From Metaphire vulgaris (taxonomy: Eukaryota > Annelida > Clitellata > Crassiclitellata > Megascolecidae), in assembly GCA_018105865.1 (NCBI GenBank), contig CM030848.1, positions 3,457,501-3,521,500 of the forward strand: a stretch of DNA of 64,000 bases, read 5' to 3'. The notes under the pieces are model-generated. The model did no database searches and had not been told where the DNA came from. It was given only the letters and a program-made list of their open reading frames with translations. Both the position numbers and the translations under genes were made by a program. Positions 33,897 to 45,500 of this stretch are shown here, piece by piece. Numbering within the stretch: position 1 is the stretch's first letter; each line of letters begins with the position of its first letter.

Positions 33897-34800
33897 ATGA
33901 ATGATACGCAGATGACACCACACTAATGGCAGACACAGAAAGTAAACTACAAAGGTTATTCAGCAGAGTGACAGAAGAGAGTGAAAAGAAGGACTAAGAA
34001 TAAATACAAAAAGACTGTATGGTAATACTGTACTGTATGGTAATAATAAAAAAGAAATTCCTAAGCGCAGGCTACAATATAGGGGGATAGAAATAAAACA
34101 GGTAACAAAGTTCAGATATCTAGGAAGCATTTTCACAAGCGATGGAAGAAGTGAAAAGGACGTTGAAACCAGAATAGGAATGGCGAAGACAGCCTTCACT
34201 CAACTTAAAAAGATCCTCACAAATAAACACATTAGTTAGTTAGTTAACAAGTAAATTTCTATAGTGCAAGAAACATGGTAGAAGGCCAAAGTCACTAGTG
34301 CTTTACAATTCATACGATGTCTGATAAAGGTGAGTTACAACAACAACACGGCTCAGAATTCTTCAAAGCTATGTTTGGGCAGTTCTGATGTATGGGTCAG
34401 AAACATGGATGCTGACAAAATCAACAGAAAGGAAACTGGAAGCTGCAGAGATGTGATTTCTCAGATGTATGCAAAAAATTTCACAGACAAGAAAAAATAA
34501 CAAATGAGGAAGTATTAAAAGCCTTTGGTGTAAAAAGAAAATTGCTACAAACCATAAGAAAGCGACAGTTGGAATTTTTCGGATGTTTCGGAAATCTCAT
34601 AAGAAAGGATGTAGGCCTATTGGAAAATCTAGCGATAACAGGAAAAAGAGGGTAAAAGAGCACGAGGAAGACAATGAATAAAGTATGCAGACAGTCTCAG
34701 AGAAGCAACAAGAGCTGAAGACAACATCGAGCTGATAAGGAAAACCAGAAACAGAGAAGAGTTTAGATCCATGGTTGCCAACGTAACAATACATGGCACA
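33897..34800 (+). pseudogene. LINE reverse transcriptase fragment with YADD box
   Basis: Plus frame 'YADDTTLMADTESKLQRLFS' (catalytic YADD intact), then, after stops and frameshifts, 'QVTKFRYLGSIFTSDGRSEK' and 'VWAVLMYGSETWMLTKSTE', the order seen in RTE-like elements. A foreign LINE tail (about 34225-34335) interrupts it between the last two blocks. Confidence 0.75.
34225..34335 (-). mobile_element. short LINE tail inserted in LINE fragment
   Basis: 'TTTCTATAGTGCAAGAAACA' and 'AGTGCTTTACAATTCATACG' match the TATAGCGC...GCTTTACAA tail family. Confidence 0.5.
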
Positions 34801-34873
34801 TGATGAAGAAAGAAGAAAGAATGAACCTAAATTACTAATTTACATTATGTACTAAATGTATACTAGAGCTCAG

Positions 34874-35228
34874 CAGTGGCGTAGCTAGGCAAAGTGCCGC
34901 CTGGGTCGAAAATAAATAGTGCCATGAAAAAAACAAAAAAAAACACAACTTGCAAAAAATCTTGGAAAGCAAAAAAAGGTCGGCGCATATTTTAACAAAA
35001 AATGATGTTTTATCAAAACCCGAAAATGTCACTCCTGACACAATGCTGCCATCTTCATTCGACTTCCCAAAAATCTTGACAGGTAAGAATAGGTCGTCAC
35101 ATTTTATTCAAAGTCCCGAGATCACCGTGTATGTCGGCACATGTGTGGAAAAATACCCAAAAATGCCGCCCCTAGAGCAAGTGCCACCTGGAGTGGTTCG
35201 TCCCCGCTGCCCCCTCGCTACTTCACTG
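34874..35228. mobile_element. hAT MITE with exact 8-bp target duplication
   Basis: GAGCTCAG at 34866-34873 and 35229-35236. Ends CAGTGGCGTAGCTAGG and, inverted, CAGTGAAGTAGCGAGG. Same terminal family as 62914-63156. The frame across its middle is not a gene. Confidence 0.85.
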
Positions 35229-35379
35229 GAGCTCAGTATTCTGGATTGTCACTAACGGTAATTTCGGTAAATGTATGTATGTCATAAGTTGAGTTGAAAT
35301 AAACAAATTTCAATCAATCAATCAATTAATAAACTAAAATCGGGAAGTGCCAAAATTAGTTTTCATCCGGAATTTTAAA

Positions 35380-35600
35380 AGTTTTTCACCAGTTCCCCCA
35401 TAGGTCATTCTCCAAAGGGAATTCGTTACTTTGGAACTCATTACCTGACGTTGTGTCGGAAGCTGTCTCTGCGGAATCCTTTCTCAAGAACTTAAAAACA
35501 CCTATTTAATATAGGATTTTACTGATAGAATTATGTCAAAGCGCTTCAAGCACTTTGTCGTAGGCCTTAGCCTTGTATACTGCGCTGGAGAAATTGTCTA
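35380..35600 (+). pseudogene. CR1/L2-like LINE C-terminal fragment
   Basis: The plus frame reads 'FSKGNSLLWNSLPDVVSEAV' and 'AESFLKNLKTPI', corresponding to the usual LWNSLP...SFK..LKT.LF ending of these elements, followed by a 'TCAAAGCGCTTCAAGC' tail. Confidence 0.6.
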
Positions 35601-35967
35601 GAAATAATAATAATAATAGTAATTTTTCCTTAAAAAACACCTTGGGTTTAATCCTCTTTTTTCTGGTGGGCTTGATTATTGTAATTCTTTATGCAATGGG
35701 ACAGCCAAGTCTAGAGTGCAAATACTTTTGAGAATTTCAAATCTCGATTGCTGTAGCCATCAATAGACTCCTTGACACAGCCATATCACATATATTCTTA
35801 ATAATTTGCATTGAACAGGAAATTGCATTCAAGTAAAATTTGCTTTTAAATTTTGACTATATGACAATTATCCAGTTTTATTGTTGTGCGACCATTGGTA
35901 AAGGTTGAGGTTATGTGCTTGAGTTTCTGGTAATCCTCTCAACGGCAGTCCCAAATTCAATAAACAT
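35601..35967. other. intergenic stretch, repeat debris
   Basis: 'GGTGGGCTTGATTATTGTAA' near 35666 resembles a LINE 'GLDYCN' region but no frame holds. Nothing else recognised. Confidence 0.3.
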
Positions 35968-36255
35968 CTAAATGAGATTTATTTCAGATGAATTTATTTT
36001 TGTTAAAAACAAGTTTGAGTTTTGAAGAGGATAAGGGAGGAGTTTATAGTAATATTTATATTCAAAAATAAGAGTATGAAATTTGTAGAGACTTTCAATA
36101 TTTAAAATTTTATAGGCTATGAATAATTTAGCTGTGCTCACATAGTCATAGTCATTGAATAATAGTCTTATAGCTTTATTTTGAATAATTTGGACTTTGT
36201 TTATGTTTGTTTTATATTTATTACCCCAGATTTGTATACAGTAAGTTAGGTCGAA
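35968..36255 (-). pseudogene. LINE C-terminal fragment abutting gene C exon 1
   Basis: The minus frame reads 'DLTYCIQIWGNKYKTNINKV', 'QIIQNKAIRLLFNDYD', 'IAYKILNIESLYKFHTLIFE', the C-terminal region of Jockey/CR1-type LINEs (Y..SIWGNTY...I.KLQ..QNKAIR). It is 5'-truncated at about 36255, only 35 bp before the gene C splice acceptor. Confidence 0.7.
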
Positions 36256-36289
36256 TTGTATACTGTACTGCATACTGTAGATTTGCCAG

Positions 36290-36596
36290 TAGACAATGAA
36301 AACACTGAAGGACCTGTGCTTGAATTGCCTCATGAATAACCTTCGTGGTAATATCAGCTGCATCGTCCGATGTTTGGCTACCGTGCACAAGGAGATTCTT
36401 CTTGAACGACTTGTCTTTCATGATCGACTGACACCAGACTATCTGCCTCATGTCACGTACAATCTGTTTTCGTCATCCCTTAGGCGCATCAACTTCTATA
36501 AATGCACACAAGTGACAGATATGGTGTTAGAACAGTTGAACTATAGCCAGTGTCAAATAACGCATCTAACCATTAGCGACTGCAAATCAGTCACAG
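36290..36596 (+). CDS. Gene C exon with start codon
   Basis: The acceptor ATTTGCCAG ends at 36289, ATG is at 36296, and the donor GTGAGTAG follows at 36597. Encodes residues 1-100: BC-box, linker, and the first repeats (LRRINFYKCTQVTD). An untranslated upstream exon is implied. Ends in phase 1. Confidence 0.85.
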
Positions 36597-39500
36597 GTGA
36601 GTAGTGCAATGTTGCATGACATGTGTATTATAATACTGACATTCCTAATGGCCTTATATTGTTATTGTTATTGTTCATGACAATTTTATATAGCGCCATA
36701 ACATAGCATGGGCCAAAGTCAAGGGTGCTTTACAAGGAACGTGGAAACGAGATGCTAAATAAATACATCTTTAGTTTGCTTGCACTCTCCAAAGGAAGTG
36801 ACGGACAACACGCTGTCCGGCAAGAAATTCCAGAGGAGGGGATTTCCATGCAAGAATGAACATTCTCCGAACATGACAGTTTTCGACAGAGGTGGAACGT
36901 ACAGTTGGATTCGCCTACTGGAACGAAGGTGAAGCTGTCGATCGCTCCACACCGGCCTTCGAACGAGCGTCGAGAGGTATTCCGGGCAGAATGGATCGTG
37001 TAGAACCCGGAACGTCAACGAACAGCGCTTGAACATGGTACACTCCGGGACCCGAAGCCAATGCAGTTTGTCCCGAAGTAGAGAGGTCACGTGGTCGTGC
37101 CAATGCACCCTGAAGATCAAATGAGCTGCAGTGTTGAGGATTGACTGTAGCCTGGCGAGCTGACGGTCGGGAAGGCCCAGAAGTAACCCGTTGCAGTAGT
37201 CGATCCACGATATGACGAAGGCGCGAACCAGTTGTATGGCCGCCGCAGTCAAAATATACCGACGGACCTCTCTAACCTCTCTAATCAATCAAAGTTGCCG
37301 GAAGCACGCACGGGTCACGTTATCGACATGTCCAGCGAATGACAGCGTTTCATCGAAAAGTACTCCAAGCAGGCGCACCTCCGTCGACGGTTGGATGTCG
37401 GCTTCTTCAAGGTGAAGCTCAGTGCGAGCGATCAGAGGTTTCCTCCTCGGAGTACTAAACCAGATCAGCTCGGTCTTCTTAGGGTTCAGGGCCAGCCGAT
37501 TGACAGCGGCCCAGCGTGCAATCTCACATATACAATCCTCTAGATGCTTTAAAAGATGATCGGACTCCGAGGGCAGGCAGGAGGAGTACACCTGCCCATT
37601 GTCAGCATACGCGTGCCAGGATAAACTGAACGATTCGATAATCTGCCCGACATCCGCCATGTAGAACACGAACAGGAGAGGGCCAAGGGCTGATCTCTGT
37701 GGCACGCCACTCAATACCCTGCGTGACATGGATACAGAACTGTCCCAAGACACTGACTGTGTGCGATCCGCCAGGTAGACCTGCAGCCATGCCAAGGCTG
37801 GACCCGTGACCCTGAAGGTAAGTTCGAGGCGGCGAGAGAGCGTGGCATGGTCAAAAGCGGCCGAGAAGTCAAGAAGACACAAGAGTGACAGTTCACCATT
37901 CACCGTCAAGTCTACGATGTCGTTAAGTATTTTCAGCAAGGCCATCTCGGTTGAGTGGCCTTGACGATAGGCTGATTGATGTTTTGGCAGTAGACTGTTC
38001 CTAATGAGGTAAATCACGAGTTGCCTGTTCACCAGACGCTCCAGCAGTTTGGACAAGAACGGCAAATTCGAGACCGGACAAAAGTTAGAGACGTCCGACG
38101 GATCCAAACCTGGGCATTTCAGGTGCGGGCGAATGATGGCGTGTTTCCACAGTGATGGAAACTCTGCACTCGAAAGAAAATGAGGCTGAAAGAAGGGCGG
38201 TGATTAACAGGGCCAACGCATCGATGGCCTCTTTCAGCAGCCACGTCGGAAGCAGATCCTACAGACACTGTTTATCCGGTGCGGCCCTGACGCACGCCGT
38301 GACTTCTGATACAGTGGGGGGTGCGAACACGGAAAAGGAGGAGCCGCTGTATTTGTTCAAGTCAGCTGGGCCAGCGTTAGCAGTCTTGCTCCTATATGAC
38401 AGAATTACTAATTGTTTCATATAATTTAACCTTTTAAAGGGGGAATTAAATTTTTCAAGTCATCCCGCGTCGGGGGAATTAATTTTTGGAAAAGGCGTTC
38501 GTATGAAAATGTGAACATATACGTTATAAACTTACTAAATTTCAGGCTATATAGAAGCTAGAAAGATGCGGTTTGCACCGTTGTTGAGCATTTTTATTGC
38601 TCTTTCTATCCATCTGCGCCAAAAGAAAAAAGTTGGGGGTAGGGACCACTCTACACCCCAAAATCGGACCCCTCCCCAACATTTTGTTCAAATTTTGATC
38701 AAAGGTCAATAGCAAAACGTCTTCAGCGGTAAACCCCCAAATGTGAGCGATAGAGTTCTAGAGGAGTGTAATTGGAACAGAATGGTGCAAAAATTTTGAA
38801 GATCGGACCATATTTGGGGTAATTATGGAGTTTCATACCCAAGTACCAATTGCTTGCTGAAAGGACAATTACGCGAACGGATTTTCAATGTGAAAAACCG
38901 AACAACTCGGTATATTTCAGGCTATATAGAAGCTAGAAAGATGCGGCTTGCACCATTGTTGAGCATTTTCATTGGGCTTTCGAACCATCCGTGCAAAAAA
39001 AAAATTTGGGGGGTAGGGTCCACTCTACACCCCAAAATCGGACCATCTCTGACAAAAAATTTTCAGCGGTGACCCCCCCAACTGTGAGCGGGAAAGTTGT
39101 TGGGAGGTTTAATTGGAACAGAATAGTGCAAAAATTTTGAAGATCGGACCATATTCGGCGTAGTTATGGCCATTCTAGTCTCCGGCTGAAGATTTTTCCT
39201 ATACATTTTCCAGCCTTGGTCAGTCTACAGTCAATATCCCTTGCATATATAGTCAGTATTATCGAAAACGGTGCTGCCGCCTATCGAATGGATGTGAGCT
39301 AACTCGGTTGCTGCGTTGGAATTTTGAAAATCGTGCAGGTCTGCAGTACGCAGTCGCTTATATAGCGCGCCGTTTATAGACAGCTAACCCCGTTTGGTCA
39401 AAGTTTTCCGCCGCCGTCTTAAAACGGCTAACCCGAGGAAAAGGTTAATGAGCAAGATAGTTTAAATCAGCAACTCTCAAACTATTTAGGATTTCTTGCG

Positions 39501-42500
39501 TGGCAGTCCCTTAGAAACTTTTGTGATGACTCAAGGACCTTATAGCATTTGAATTTTAAATTAACTGTAATTAACACACAGGTTACTTGTTTTGTCTATC
39601 AATTATTTAATCAGAAAATTGCAAATCTTAGTCTTCAAATTTAAATTCAAATGGAATCAGCACTCTCAGAGCCATCAGTGTGTTTTGTGTTCCAAGGTAT
39701 TGGTGAGATATCTTGAGAAAGTATCCTGAAAATATCCTGAAACCACTTGACAGTCCCCTATGGGACCGCAGACCCCAGTTTGAGAACAACTGGTTTAAAC
39801 CATTTTAAGAAGTTGAGCTCCTCTGAATTTCAAACATCCAGATTAGTTAGTAATGAAAGAGTACCATCTTTCAAGTATATTTAAATATGAAGACGGGTAT
39901 AATGTGCATATTGTGAGATTGAAGTATTAACTGCATCTTTGCAAAGTAAGTCATATTCAGCTTCTGAAGCTATACTAGGAAAGTTGCAGATGCTAACCCA
40001 GGGGTGGCCAACCAGCTGACCACATGAGACCCTCCGGGGCTAATTGGCAGCCAGCCCACGGGCATCTTTCAAAATAAATTTTATTGGTCCTATTTGTGCA
40101 TGCAATGTTGATTAATGAGTAAGTCTTTTAGTTTCTGTGCTTAATTTAATAAAATATTAAAATTAAACTGCTGTTTAATTGTAACTGTTACCAGTTACTA
40201 CTGTTACATGACTGCCATGATTGTCACTACTTTAGAAAACAATGTGCAAGGGACAACAAAACAATGCAGCCTGACACATGCTGATCAAAATTTTAAATGG
40301 CCAGCTTGTAGCAAAAGGTTAGCCACACCTGTGCCAACCTATTGATATTTCTGGGCCTCTACTTTAGAATGGAAATTGTTTATAATACACATGCGTTTGT
40401 TGCCCTCAACCCTGGAAGAGAACTTTAAAATTTGTATAATCTGAAGGTTACTCCCCTATGGGACCGCAGACCCCAGTTTGAGAACAACTGGTTTAAACCA
40501 GTACTTTAAACCAGTACAGTACTTTTACCCAAAGGTGATTAATCAAAAGAATACAAATGCATTTTTGTAATGGATGTGTTCTGAATCCATAAATTTTAAA
40601 TGTAGAGGTTTGGACTTTTGATGCTATCTATCAAAAAGTAAACAGATGATCTAAAGTTGTACTGTCCAGGTGTAGCAGGCCAGATTATACCCCAGACCAG
40701 ATTAAACCTGGGCCTGGCGTGATTAAACCCAGAGTTAGGCAAGATTAAATCCCACGGGTATAGAATAGGTTAGGCCAAATTATACCCCTCTAGGTCAGAT
40801 TAAACCCCGATGTAACCAGTTAAAATATGAATTAGTAATAGTATATTATTAATATATAAGCACATAAAATTTGCATGCGTCTACCAGGAAAGCTTTACTA
40901 CGAAAAGAAATACACATATAACACTTTTTAATACTCGTGACAGTTTGCGTGTTCACATTTCACAGTCAGGTGCTCAGAACAACATCAAAATGATAAAGCT
41001 TGTTTTCTAGATAAAGTGCTTTTTCTGATAGTGCATACAGATGGTAGCTTATGGCAGGCCTGTAGGAAGTGGGGGTGTGGCTGCACCCCCTGGAAAAATT
41101 AGGGGATGTGCCGCACCCCCTGGAAGATGAGGCTGTTTTTTACCTCTCAGGATTTGTCAAAAGAAGGTAAAGGAAGGGTGATGACCTTTATTTGCTTGTC
41201 AGGCCTTTTAACTCTTAAAAACTGCACCCTCTGCTAAAAATTCTTTCCGACGTGCCTGACTTGTGGGATAATTCAACCAATCCATGGAGTCATTGACTTT
41301 TGTGTGGATAACTATGTCACAACTCATTAGATTGGCTGTGGCCATGATCTCGGCTACATCTGTAGCCGAGACGTAATCCTGAGACATGCAAGACGTTTCT
41401 AAGTAGCTATTCACATTTTGGTTCAAGTAATTCTGTAGTTTTGTTGACAAAGAAGTACTGATATGGTGGATGATTTGTCTCTGAGGAGAAAGTGGTCATT
41501 TTCGAATCCTGTCAATATATAGCAAATGGCTAGAATAACGGTTCCCACCACCTTTAGTTTTATATAAATGCCGTGATTACCCAAGGTCCTTCTGTCTGGA
41601 AGTACTTGTGTTTTGCTTCATTATAGTATCTCAAAAGCTGGTCATACAGATGGTCTTCCATGGTCTCAGATTTTGTGTCCTTTTCAACACTAATAAATTG
41701 AACTAATAAGAAATAAATGCAAACAAATTTGCTATCATATAATTGCATCAACATTAATTACTTTAAAATAAGTATTGACAAAACATATGAATTAATTATA
41801 TACATAATTAATAAATAAATAAAATTAATTAATAAACATATGAACTAATTATATACATAATTGAAATTATTTGTATACTGAAATAAAACAGGTTCAAGCA
41901 ATGTATAGAGCTTTTAAATGAAACAGAAAATAATATTACCGGTATTAGAAATATTTTTGATAACCACATAAATATTACAATGTTATAAAAGGAACACATT
42001 GCTAATATACCGGCAGTTACCTTCTTCAAACTCTTTGTCTGTTGAAAACTGCTTTATCAGGTTGAAATTAAAACTGCTTTGAATGTTAAAATAGGAATTA
42101 GACAGTCCTTTTAATTCGTTTTTTTACACAGTTCAATAAAACATTTTATTTTTCAAACAAATCTTCCACGGTTTCTGCCTAAGTCACTATAATTTCACTC
42201 AGTATTACAGAGTGGCTTAATCTGGCCTAGAGGGGTATAATCTGGCATAGTCTATTTTTAACCCGGGGTTAATTTGACCTAGTCTTCTTTAGACCCCTGG
42301 GGTTTAGTTTGGCCTAGGCTGCTTTAATCCAGTTTAATCTGGGCCAGGTCTAATCTGGCCTGCCACACCGGGATTGAGTTGTGGTACTGGTGACCAACCA
42401 AATCGTTCATCGCTTAGGTGTGAATAAATTTATAGCAGCGTTAAGCTGTGAAGATAAAACTTTGGTCTAGAGAAAGCATTGACAAACCACTCTAGATTAA

Positions 42501-45500
42501 TTTCGTAAGCCACCTGCATCATTGCTTACCTAGTACATGGAGATCAGCGCTGAACCCGACGCTCGTTTGAGTACCCGAATAATTTTGCCATTTTAAAATT
42601 TACTGAATACATTGTGTAAAATATTATTGCCTATGTCTTGATACTAAAATGAGATTTTGACATGACACTGGTAAATAAATGAATCCTATGCCAATACTGA
42701 CTTAAGTTGTTATTTTGTCATCTTTTTAGATGTTGGTATTGTATGGATAACAAAAAAGCAGACGTGTCTAGAATACATTGAGCTTCGCAAACTTCATCAA
42801 CTTACAGCCAAGGCATTTGTGAATCTGTGTAGCCCCTGTTTACGGACAGTCAAACTTCGAACGTGCAACAAAATTAATACAGAAGGTGTGTATTGACTCC
42901 TACATATGCTTTGTTACTACTTTACTTAAGTATCTGTTAGGATTTTATAGTGACGGTCTGTCCTCATATTCAGCACATGTTCTGCTACACATCCCAATAT
43001 TATCATCAGCAATCTTTTCAGTTGCAGTTCTAATCTGGGGACCTTTGATGAAGAAAGCTATGATTTTAAATTATGAATTGATTCTGAGTAAGGATTAATG
43101 AGACAGGAATTCTGTGTTTTGCTTAGCTTTGTTGTATTGTTATCAGAATAGTGTATTGAAGTTTGACTGTCTGTAAACAGGGGCTACACAGATTCACAAA
43201 ACCTCAGCCTCCTCGACCCGCATGTTCATCATCTTACCTCACTCTGTCACGCCCACTGAATCAGTCATCCCTGAAAATTTGCAACAGTGCCTTCTCATAT
43301 GCCTCACCTGAACTTTGGAACTCGATTCCAGCTTCCCTCCATAGACTTGGGCACTTTCAAACAATAAAATCTGAATCCTCATTTCCTATAATTCCTGCAT
43401 TATCTCCTCAAGTCTTCAGGTCTAAGCTTAAATCCCTCCTTTTTCTAAAATCATTTCCTCCATAGCTGTAACAACCTAGCCTCACTGCCCTTTTGGATGT
43501 TGACTATTGCCTGGCTGATAATGTACCTTCCCCATAGCTATTTTAAGAGAGGCTGAGCGCCTAAGAATAAGCAGATACTGTTGTGCTGTTTTCCGAGGCG
43601 CTATAGAAATTCACGAGATTTTACTTTACTTTACTTTATTTGTTTACTTATTTAGTCAGCTTTGAACATATTTACCATTTGGGATTTAATCAGAGTTTTA
43701 TCCAATCAGTTCTGAACCATTCACTACAACTAATGTAATATTAATATCTTATCAATTTCTTTAGCTTTCATCAAAGATGAATGCATAGGAATTAGGGAAT
43801 GAGCAGATGTGTATTTTCCACTGGATACTGGATCCAGTTATTTTGGATCAACACTTGTCGGATCTGGAGCAAATATTACCACACAGAATTAGAAAGGATT
43901 AGAATGACCCTGCGAGTCTTGAGTTTGCAGATAGACTACCTGGAGTTGAAAATAAATAGGAACTAAAATGACTCATTAAGCCATCACATGTTCCACAAGC
44001 ATACAGTATTTTGAAAGGTTTAAAATCACAATTGCAACTTCAAAGTGAAAGTTAAACGAAATCTGTGAAGTTACAATTACGGTAAATCATTCAACAAATA
44101 AATTAAAAACCAAAGCAGAAATCAATATTCGGATTCAGTAGTTTCGTGACATAAGTATTTGGCGAATCCGGATATTGCCAAATTATTATTATTATTATTA
44201 GCTGGACGATTTCTATAGCGCAATAAGCATGGCAAAAGTGGCCAAAGACAAGAGCGCTTTACAAAACTACGAATATCCGATGGTGAATAAGTGAGTCTTA
44301 AGATTACGTAGAAAAATTCCAAGAGAGTCAGAATTTGTGACAAAGTCTGGTAGTGACTCACTATCCGGCCAGAGTGAATGTCCAGAGCTGTTTCCAGCCA
44401 TTCCCTAATAGGAATTAGCTTATTCTCCGGTGCTTTTGCTCTTCTGTCCTTTGTGTCTATGACCAAACCATTGTGTGCACTTGTTTTGATAATCAATGAG
44501 GTTTTTGGGTCATATTAACCCTTTGAACCTTAGCTTCCCTAGCGATTAGGCTATGTGTGTATGCCTATTTAGCAGGCCACTAAAGTGGCCTGCCGTGTTC
44601 AAGGGGAGGGGTGAGGGCCTTGAGTTGAATGTGGCTCCCGGCAGAGAGATAAACAGAGTGACAAAGAGACAGACAGAGAAATGGAGAGAGAGATTCAGAC
44701 AGACACACACACACAGATTGGAAGGACTTCCCTCCGCCGTCGTGGACCGTCATATAATGTCTATGCATAAGTTGCTTAACTCTCTAATTATAGAATCTAT
44801 TCAGAATCAATCCTGATTAGTCACAATCCTCATTCACTTAAATGTGACTGCCGGCAGAAAGAGTGAGTGAGAGACAGGCAGAGAGAAACTGACAGACAGA
44901 CGGAGATTGTCTTGAATTGGATTTCCCTCCACTGTTTCTACTTGCATCTACTTAGTCTTACAGTCTTTGATTTATTTATTGATGATGACATATCATATTT
45001 GCAAGATTATTATCTGCGGGTAATACAAAAAATTACAAACCGCAGCCCCCCCTGCAGGGTATATTCGTATGCAGGTTATACTGGAAACTTGAAACCTCAT
45101 CAACACTATCGGCGCCCCGTCAGCACTTTCGGTGCCCCATCAACGCTCTTGGCGCCCCATCAATGCTTTCGGCGCCCCCCCTTCCCATCAGCGCTTTCAG
45201 TGCCTCATCAATGCTCTCAGCGCCCCGTACATCATAGCATCGACACCTCCAAATACCTGAAGACTAGCATATGCGGGTTACATTCGTGTGCGGGTTATAT
45301 ACCGGTATGTGTGCGGGTAATAATCGTGCAAATACGGTAGATGCCAGTTCTTTGTGTTTCAAAAAAATTTAGATAAGACGCCTGTGAATATAAGATGCAC
45401 CAAGGGAGCTAATCGTGTAAAAAATCGTATAGCACACGTCTTATATGCGCAAAAATACGGTACTTAGTGATATGCCATATTTATATTTTATTTATAATTA

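Larger units (their letters stand above)
40666..42372 (-). mobile_element. 1.7-kb TIR element carrying OTU-protease-like remnants
   Basis: Ends CCAGGTGTAGCAGGCCAGAT and, inverted, CCCGGTGTGGCAGGCCAGAT. Sub-terminal regions on both sides are packed with 'CAGATTAAACCC / GGCCTAGATTATACCCC' variants at 20-30 bp spacing. No target duplication is clear. Two short minus-strand coding traces occupy the middle. It sits in gene C intron 1. Confidence 0.65.
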
